NCBI GenBank assembly: GCA_900155495.1
Contig: FTLJ01001027.1
Span: 1-13,264, forward strand
Source of the DNA: Porogramme epimiltina
Taxonomy: Eukaryota; Basidiomycota; Agaricomycetes; Polyporales; Polyporaceae
Direction: 5' to 3'
DNA: 13,264 nucleotides
The translations under genes were made by a program, and so were the position numbers. This document shows positions 8,101 to 13,264 of this stretch, one piece after another. Under the pieces are notes generated by a model. It searched no databases. It was not told the DNA's origin and worked only from the letters and a program-made list of their open reading frames with translations. Numbering within the stretch: the first letter of the stretch is position 1; each line of letters opens with the position of its first letter.

Positions 8101-8691
8101 GGCTCTGGTTCATCTGCCATACCATCCATTAGTGAATGCGACCGCCGAAGCAAAGAAAGGCTCACCGATATTCTCCCACCACTTCGTATACCACTCATCT
8201 CGCAATGGGTCAAGGGCGGCGGTCAAAGTTTGATGGTGGTAGTCCGGATCGGCTTGAGGATCGGAAACGTGTGGAATCGGTTCGTACAGGAGCCGCTTGC
8301 GCAACCTGTAGCCCCGCGCGTGCTCCAAGAGCACATCCGACATGAATGGGGAGATGCCCGGGAGGACGAGAACGTCGGCGAAGCCGTACTTGAAGCAGTG
8401 GGCGCGTTGAATCCACCGCTTCCGCCACTCCAGCCACCTGGGGCTGATGAAAGCCGGAGTATCGGATGTCGTAGAAGGGAGCGTCCCGGCTTGAGGTACG
8501 CCGGGCAGCCTATCGGGCTCAGCGCGATAGGCGTCTTCAAGCTCGGTGGCAAGCACCGCCGCGGCACGGACCTCGGCGGTGGTGGGTTTGTTGCGCTTCT
8601 TTGGGAAGGGTGGGGTTTGCGGATGGGTTTCGCTATTTCCTGACGCGGTCATGGCTGGAGCGTTGTTGAAAGAACGTGTCGGTGCGGCCAT
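5151..8691 (-). CDS. Seven-exon gene: ~1070-aa protein with Zn2Cys6-like Cys cluster and C-terminal coiled coil
   Basis: Exons on the minus strand are 8691-8166, 8113-8045, 7981-7698 (or 7722), 7661-7206, 7147-6130, 6076-5303 and 5239-5151. The introns (52, 63, 36 or 60, 58, 53 and 63 nt) have GT-AG ends, and all phases fit, giving 1071 or 1063 residues. An in-frame TGA 15 nt upstream fixes the start. Residues 1-175 hold KKRNK (31-35) and a Trp-rich region with WLEWRKRW (86-93) and a WW pair (171-172). Residues ~200-445 are low-complexity Pro/Ser. Cys 447, 450, 457, 467, 470 and 477 follow C-x2-C-x6-C-x9-C-x2-C-x6-C, the spacing of fungal Zn2Cys6 clusters. Basic patches RRSKRLRSKS (644-653) and RPRKRR (~693) suggest nuclear location. 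Residues ~976-1000 form a coiled coil. The family is not recognised: spacing and NLS-like patches suggest a nuclear, perhaps DNA-binding protein, but mid-protein placement and the lack of a fungal transcription-factor domain are atypical. Confidence 0.85.
7662..7721 (-). other. Alternative intron 3 of the seven-exon gene
   Basis: The acceptor TTTACCCAG at 7663-7662 is clear. Two donors fit, both in phase 0: GTGGGG at 7721 (60-nt intron) and GTACGG at 7697 (36-nt intron). The first matches the length of the other five introns. The second has a donor closer to consensus but leaves too little room before the branch-like TTGAC. They differ by eight residues, and TGA at 7688-7686 rules out a retained intron. 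Confidence 0.6.
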
Positions 8692-9071
8692 GGGTGATTT
8701 TGGTCAGACTGTTGACGCTGATGCCGACGATTTTTTCACACCGCTGGGCGCCGACGGCCGGGTGGGCGGCACGTGCCTTGGGGGGGTCCGTGCGCCCTCC
8801 GCGGCTTCCCACGCAGCCCAGCAGTGCACGGTGCCACCATCCCGCCTGCGACGAACATACGTTTACTTACGAGACCACATGCGGCACGGTGCGCGGTTGA
8901 TTATCTATCACCCCATTGTTAATCCCACTGAGAATTCTCAACAGCAACTTCCTCTGATACACCAAAAGCTCCGGGAGGAGCCGAGCCTCGAGCGCTCGGT
9001 AAGACTCTCGTAGAACGTTTAGTTCTGATTTCTAACACAAAACCCCTTCAGCACGTCTTAGCAGTGACGCA
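8692..9071. promoter_or_regulatory. Shared divergent upstream region of the two intact genes
   Basis: About 380 bp separates the start codons of the seven-exon minus gene (8691) and the two-exon plus gene (9072), so both promoters must lie here or overlap the 5' leaders. No clear TATA box is visible. A plus-strand intron signal lies at 8999-9051: donor GTAAGA, branch TCTAACA, acceptor CCTTCAG. It suggests that the plus-strand transcript starts upstream of 8999 and has a spliced 5' leader or a small extra coding exon. Confidence 0.45.
8999..9051 (+). other. Predicted intron in the 5' leader of the plus-strand gene
   Basis: The sequence GTAAGA...TTTCTAACAC...CCCTTCAG is a 53-nt intron of the same type as those in the neighbouring genes. 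Read from ATG 8879, the frame before it does not join the downstream coding frame, so it is best placed in the untranslated leader. A tiny additional upstream coding exon in another phase is not excluded. Confidence 0.5.
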
Positions 9072-9848
9072 ATGAGCAGGAGCGCCGATTTTGAGCCAGG
9101 AGAGCATTTGGGACCTGACATAACCACTACTTCCTCGACCTCATGCTCTGAAAAAGGGTTGGGCGCGGCGCCCATTTTTGAGATGGGTCCAGGCTTGAAA
9201 GCCCCCAAGGTATGTATATTTTCCATCTTATAACAGCTGTCTACTGACATTTTCAAGCACCACGATCTGCAAGCCGACAGAGCAGGGGGTGATGCTGGCG
9301 CAGCCGTGAAAGATCACTCATTCTCGGCTGGGCGGGCCAACGCCTCTGGGGCAATCCCTGGTGGCAACAACGGACTGTCGGGCCCACACCGCATCCAAGC
9401 GGAGGCCTCCTTGGACTGCTTGGACGACGTCTTCGCCCGCGGCATCAAACACTTGTCCACCTGTGAAGCCCATAACAAGTGGGCGATAGACGGCAGAGAC
9501 ACGCCCGGAGCCACACCGGTGAATGGAGAATCGCTCTTCAAGATCCTCACTGAGGCTGGTCGCGTCGAGACCTTGAAAGGCATGGTTGACATGGGGGTGG
9601 GGGCCCTAGACGCCGTCACCGAATCTTGCGCCCAATTTTCCCACCCACCCCGTTTGGAGCACCGCACGCTCATTTTGAATTTGGGGCGGAGCCTTTTTGG
9701 GCCGGATGCGCGTCCTGGCTCCTTTGGGGTGCCGAGTGCCGAAGACATTGGTAGGGTCAAGTTGGAGCGCGCTGAATGTGACTTTTTGTTAGGAGGCTCA
9801 GACGGCGGCCGTGGCGGCGATAAAGATGTGGATATGGACGATTTGTAG
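9072..9848 (+). CDS. Two-exon gene for an unrecognised 242-aa protein
   Basis: The exons are 9072-9209 and 9258-9848. The 48-nt intron (9210-9257) has donor GTATGT, branch CTACTGAC and acceptor TTTCAAG, and both exons join in phase 0 to give 242 residues ending at TAG 9846-9848. The first ~90 residues are Gly/Ala/Ser-rich and probably disordered. Residues ~95-215 look folded, with helical stretches such as SLDCLDDVFARGIKHL and ESLFKILTEAGRVETLKGMV. The end is acidic (GGDKDVDMDDL). There is no signal peptide, membrane segment or Cys cluster. It lies divergent to the seven-exon gene, about 380 bp away. I recognise no family. If the upstream intron at 8999-9051 is coding rather than leader, the N-terminus would be longer. 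Confidence 0.7.
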
Positions 9849-10200
9849 TACCTGGTGTATAAGGTTGGAGCTGCAATTTCTTGGCGACACATTCGCGCAA
9901 AGGCTGCAATTGCATCTGGCATCGCATCGGTGATGAGCATTGTGCCTGGCTACACAGTGTAACTACAAGCCCCGCAAGACGTCTGAAGCCCCACGCAAAT
10001 CCAACACGGGTACGTGATAGAAAACGCCTCAAAACACGTCTAGAACAACCCAAGACTGACTCCCAGGCCGCGCGCATCCTCAAAATACGACGACGACTCC
10101 TGAATCGACGACGGCCGCCTCCGGGCGACGCCCACCCCAACACACGCCGACCGTCGTCGGCGCTTCTTCCCGTCTCGCGCTTGCACTTGTGACTTGGTCC
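9849..10200. other. Gene-free spacer with a GC hairpin
   Basis: There is no supported gene; open frames here are on both strands and of poor quality. A perfect 9-bp inverted repeat, CGACGACGG at 10106-10114 and CCGTCGTCG at 10151-10159, encloses a GC-rich 36-nt loop. Its role is unknown; it may be chance in this CG-rich sequence. Confidence 0.4.
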
Positions 10201-10640
10201 TCGCTACGTATATAGTTCGTTTCTCTGTCTCACCTACACTAATACACGAATAGTCTGCTATATTTCTGCTCTAGATCTCACGCCGATGTCGTCCCGACGT
10301 CAACGCGAGCTTCCCGACACACGCACGGCCACCTCTCCCTCTTTCTTCCGCTCCACTCCTCCGGGCCTCTCTACTCCTCTCGCTTGGATTGTTTATGCAT
10401 TCGTTATTCACCTCGAGTCTCTGTCTCTACATAACATGTAGTTTGTCATTGCTGAATATCAATTTCCCCGCACTCCTCTAGTTTTCGTGTGCTTGTGCAT
10501 CATCACCTCGCCTCGTCTAGTTTCCGCATCCTCGCCCTTGCCCTTGCCTCGTCCGAGTCATCGCTTCCGGCTTTGTTGGACCTCTCTCTCCATCTATCCT
10601 CTCGCCTCGCCCTCTCTCGCTCCCCGTGCACAAGCTTGCC
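10200..10640 (+). promoter_or_regulatory. Pyrimidine-rich, TATA-containing stretch, possibly retroelement LTR/leader
   Basis: A TATA-like GTATATAG at 10208-10215 is followed by a strongly C/T-rich plus strand (long CTCTCTCC-type tracts) to about 10640. CT-rich leaders behind a TATA box are usual for highly expressed fungal promoters and for the LTR/leader of basidiomycete retrotransposons. The gag relic lies on the same strand 300 bp further on, which favours the second. No matching second LTR, TG...CA boundary or primer-binding site was found. A 51-codon frame opens at ATG 10286 (MSSRRQRELPDTRT...) and ends at TAG 10441; it is not called as a gene. Confidence 0.3.
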
Positions 10641-10904
10641 CAACTCGCCTCCATGGTGACCCTCGCCCCCAGCAGACCTCCCGGCACACGTAGCATGATC
10701 AGTGAGGAGAAAAATCGGGAGGATGGCCACGGGCCACGGCGCCCCTCTCCGATACTCACCTCTGTTGGACACTGGGGACTTGTGCAGCAAGCTCTGGGGG
10801 CCTGGCATAAGCTAATGATGCTTCCCCGGCAGTTGCCAGTTGGCTTTGTCTCACAGTCTCCCTATCACACCTTATAAGTTATCCCCGTTGATGTGCATCC
10901 TGTG

Positions 10905-11355
10905 TGGCTTCCCAGTGCGACCGCGCAGCTTCAACACGTGCAGCCGCCATTTCCGCGACATTGCCAGCTTCCTCGTTACCAGCAAGCAGCTCCGCGAGGC
11001 GGAGCGCGACCACCAGTTCCTCCACGGCCTCCCCGAGCCCGTCCGCGCCGCCGTCCTCCGTGGACTTCACATCACACAGCCATCCGTCCGTTATCCTCGC
11101 GACCCGTACCCGATCGCGGAAGTCAACGAAGCCACGCACCACGTCCTAGCGGCCACTGTCAGCCCGCCCGCTCCGCCGACGTCGGCCGCCTCTCCCGTTC
11201 ATCCATCTCCCGCCAAGTCCGAGTTCGAGCAGCTCGTCGAATCTCTCACAGCAAGCCTCACCGCAACCTTCCAGGCGCAACAGCACTCCTTACGTTCCCC
11301 ACACATAACCGACGCGCCTCTGTACGCCTGCTACGTGGGGAAATGTACTATGTAA
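10905..11355 (+). pseudogene. Retrotransposon gag fragment (LTR-retroelement relic)
   Basis: The frame reads FNTCSRHFRDIASFLV, KQLREAERDHQFLHGLPEPV, DPYPIAEVNEATHHVLAATV, then a Pro/Ser/Ala linker and FEQLVESLTASLTATFQAQQ, ending at TAA 11353-11355. An R-E-x-E-R-D-x-x-FLxGLP segment followed by DPYxIxxVxxAxxxVL and a linker is the usual order of capsid-type gag in basidiomycete LTR retrotransposons. The expected CCHC zinc knuckle (CxxC-x4-H-x4-C) is missing: only a stub with two Cys (ACYVGKC) precedes the stop. No protease, reverse transcriptase, RNase H or integrase follows, and no clear start codon or LTR pair was found. The element is truncated and inactive. Confidence 0.6.
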
Positions 11356-12130
11356 TTCACTATGTCAAATATAGGAACATCTAACGGGATGATGGTGGAT
11401 TTTCAACACAAACCGGTAGGAGGCGCTGGGTGAGTACCCCCAAAATACGTGGTGATAGGTTGAGATATTTTGAGCCATTAACTTTCCGCTTTCAACACCT
11501 TGTGTGAGCGTCTCAGAATGGGTGATTTTAGTTCGTTCTGGTTGGTCTGACCACACAGCGAGAATCACATTATTCGGGTGGTAAATCATTCCTTATTCAA
11601 GTAGCTACATGAGCACAGTATCTACGTGCAACCATTCGAACTACAATGCTATACCACCAGAAACTCTCCTCTAAAGCCTCACCGGCACCAAGTACATCCT
11701 GCGAAGATAGTTGAATAGGTAGTGCGCATCCTGAGTCTCGGAGCCTGGTTCATAGAGGGATGGTGAGGCGAAGAATTCTTGATAGACTGGAAACGACACA
11801 CCAGAGGATGTTGTGAGGAGCACCATACATTTGCATAGGGAGGGGACAAATGGGGGCTTCGCGCGGCCGTGCATGTCAAGGACCGCGTCCGGCCGCGCGC
11901 ACTTGACAGAGGCACACACCCCGTGCGCTGACAAGCTGGCGGACGGGGGAGGGGACGGCGGAGTTGCGCGGTGCACTGACAGCTCTGGCACAGCACGCTG
12001 GGGACAGCAAGGCACCGCGAGGACGTGCACCGAACGCTGAGCGTGCCGCGCCCGACGTGCGAGGGAAGTGCTGCCCGAGCCCCAGGCCTCAACTCAGGCT
12101 CGAGGCGGTACATGGGGAGGTAAGACTAGC
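11356..12130. other. Decayed sequence with exon-like patches on the minus strand
   Basis: There is no complete gene. On the minus strand, an acceptor CTATCTTCGCAG near 11699 is followed by a phase-consistent frame DVLGAGEALEESFWWYSIVV and then RMVARRYCAHVAT, stopping near 11600. The overlapping frame instead reads FPVYQEFFASPSLYEPGSET, then QDAHYLFNYLRRMYLVP, stopping at 11671. Both look coding, and at most one can be real for a given stretch. No family was recognised. The left part (11360-11600) shows nothing beyond AT-richer spacer. Confidence 0.3.
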
Positions 12131-12998
12131 AGATGGAGGAGTTCGCAGTAGCTAGTGCGCCCTTGTGCTCCCTTCATCCCTCGTATTCACGGAAGGCTGA
12201 GCTATGGATGGCTGACATAGACTAGGACTCACAAATAGACCTAGTGTACCTGTGCAGCACGGTGCCTGGCGCCACGAAGTCGGGCAGGGCTATGGGAGGA
12301 CAACTGAGACGACGACGACATTGAGGGCGAGCCCGGCGTACCTCTAAGATTTGTCCTGCACAGTTCCTTCCCAGAGTGCGTGCTTGATGTCCGCGTGGGT
12401 GTGGTGAGTCGTGGAACAACCTTGCGAAGAGGACAGGGATTAGGTATTAGGGGGGTGCAGAGCAGATGCAGCACTGAACAAGGACGATAACTGTGTCTGG
12501 TGTGCCCGCACATAAACATTGCGTGAACGACTGTATGAATGCGGGGTGTGGGGGGTAGCAATGAGAGGACTCGCATATTAGGATAGGGACATGCCAGTGG
12601 GAGCTGGGCCTACCGCACAACCACGTTATATGTTCCTTGGCATCCGGCATCCGCAGATGACGTAGAGCTTGAGCGCATGCTGGCTCGACAGGTGTGAGAA
12701 CTCGGGGTGGATGGACTCGTAGAGGCTGTAGACGAATAGAAGTCGCCCGAGGACAAGGCAGAAGTGGGTGTGAGGCAGATAAGTACAGGCAACACAGGTG
12801 TGCCCGTCGTCAAGCAGGGAAGAGGAGTTTACGGCAGGTACGAGATGACTTGGCGCAAGCAACAACGCCCATAAGCGCCCACATGATACTTCGTAATAAG
12901 CTCGAGGGGAAATCACCCGACATCTCTGGTGAAAGCCCTCGCGCCTCTTTTCACTAGCTTTTTCAACTGCCCCACTTCTTCACCACGATCATAGGTGA
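12131..12998. other. Unassigned stretch, no gene supported
   Basis: Minus-strand frames include a hydrophobic patch (HFCLVLGRLLFVYSLYESIH, near 12780-12720) and a polar patch (THADIKHALWEGTVQDKS, near 12400-12345). They are separated by stops and lack a consistent set of splice sites. They may be exons of an eroded gene. Nothing identifiable was found on the plus strand. Confidence 0.3.
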
Positions 12999-13264
12999 AC
13001 CGCGCTTTTCACCCTACATAACCGTACCCGTCACCACCTTGGAAGCGCACAGTGGACACAACGACCCCGCAATTTTTCCAGACTGCATCCGACGCGCATC
13101 CCGTCTCCGCGCGTGCTCCCGTCTCATCGTCTGCCAGCACCATTCCTGAATCCTCACGAAGCCGACCTCGACGCGCAGATTGAAAAATGTCGCCAAGAAA
13201 TATTTGCGCTCGAATGCCTCGCAGCGACAGTAGGCAAGGCGAGGCATTGCGCCCCGACCCGTTA
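12999..13264 (+). CDS. Partial frame with coiled coil at right edge, possible F-box protein N-terminus
   Basis: After TGA at 12996-12998 the plus-strand frame is open to the end of the window (88 codons) without an ATG, so an upstream exon would be needed. A GT-AG pair from 12995 (GTGAACC) to about 13050 (GCGCACAG) could serve as the intron. The second half encodes NPHEADLDAQIEKCRQEIFA followed by LECLAATVGKARHCAPTR. In agaricomycete F-box proteins a short coiled coil (LDAEIA-x2-R-x-EI-x-ALE) is followed by LAP-x-RRLPPE, the start of the F-box. The order here is suggestive, but the F-box itself lies beyond the window. The remainder of the frame is Pro/Arg-rich and uninformative. Confidence 0.3.

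Noticed and set aside
8846..8870. Minus-strand GTAAGT...CGCAG, intron-like
   Set aside because: Only 25 nt long, below the size of a spliceable fungal intron, and upstream of an in-frame stop before the gene's start codon.
8546..9013. 155-codon plus-strand open frame overlapping the start of the seven-exon gene
   Set aside because: Its first half is antisense to exon 1. The rest lies in the divergent upstream region and does not join the frame of the downstream plus gene through the intron at 8999-9051.
10106..10159. GC hairpin as a terminator or replication signal
   Set aside because: A 9-bp arm with a 36-nt loop in CG-rich DNA is easily formed by chance, and eukaryotic genes do not use such terminators.

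Overview
The window looks like nuclear DNA of a filamentous basidiomycete, most likely an Agaricomycete. Its introns are short (about 48-63 nt) with GT(A/G)AGY-type donors, CTAAY/CTGAC branch sites and YAG acceptors. Coding DNA is GC-rich and intergenic DNA is poorer in GC. Gene relics resemble fungal PCL-type cyclin, cystathionine gamma-lyase/synthase and basidiomycete cytochrome P450. No prokaryotic gene, rRNA, tRNA or CRISPR array was seen. All identifications are by eye, with no database search.

Layout: (1) 1-290, minus: the 5' part of an unrecognised protein-coding frame leaving the window, beginning in GC-rich sequence. (2) 720-1600: gene-free DNA holding a MITE-like element with ~70-bp terminal inverted repeats (920-1328). 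(3) 1600-3650: a gene graveyard, with a PCL-type cyclin fragment (minus), a 17-18 bp minisatellite, an intron-bearing cystathionine-enzyme fragment (plus), and a P450 fragment (plus) joined to it in frame. (4) 3779-3925: a cluster of GGGCTT/AAGCCC palindromes. (5) 3950-5150: decayed sequence with coding-like patches but no supportable gene. (6) 5151-8691, minus: the main gene of the window, seven exons whose phases join into a protein of about 1063-1071 residues. It carries a Cys cluster with Zn2Cys6 spacing in mid-protein, basic nuclear-targeting-like patches and a C-terminal coiled coil. (7) 9072-9848, plus: a divergent two-exon gene for a 242-aa unknown protein. (8) 9849-11355: a pyrimidine-rich stretch with a TATA-like start, then a degenerate retrotransposon gag. 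(9) 11356-12998: decayed DNA with isolated exon-like patches. (10) 12999-13264, plus: an open frame running off the right edge, with a coiled-coil segment like those before the F-box in agaricomycete F-box proteins.

Only two genes look intact, and they share a ~380-bp divergent upstream region. The large one fits a nuclear, possibly DNA-binding, lineage-specific protein. Its small partner has no recognisable domain. Everything around them is transposon relics, short repeats and broken host-gene copies, so the pair sits in a fast-evolving accessory region.
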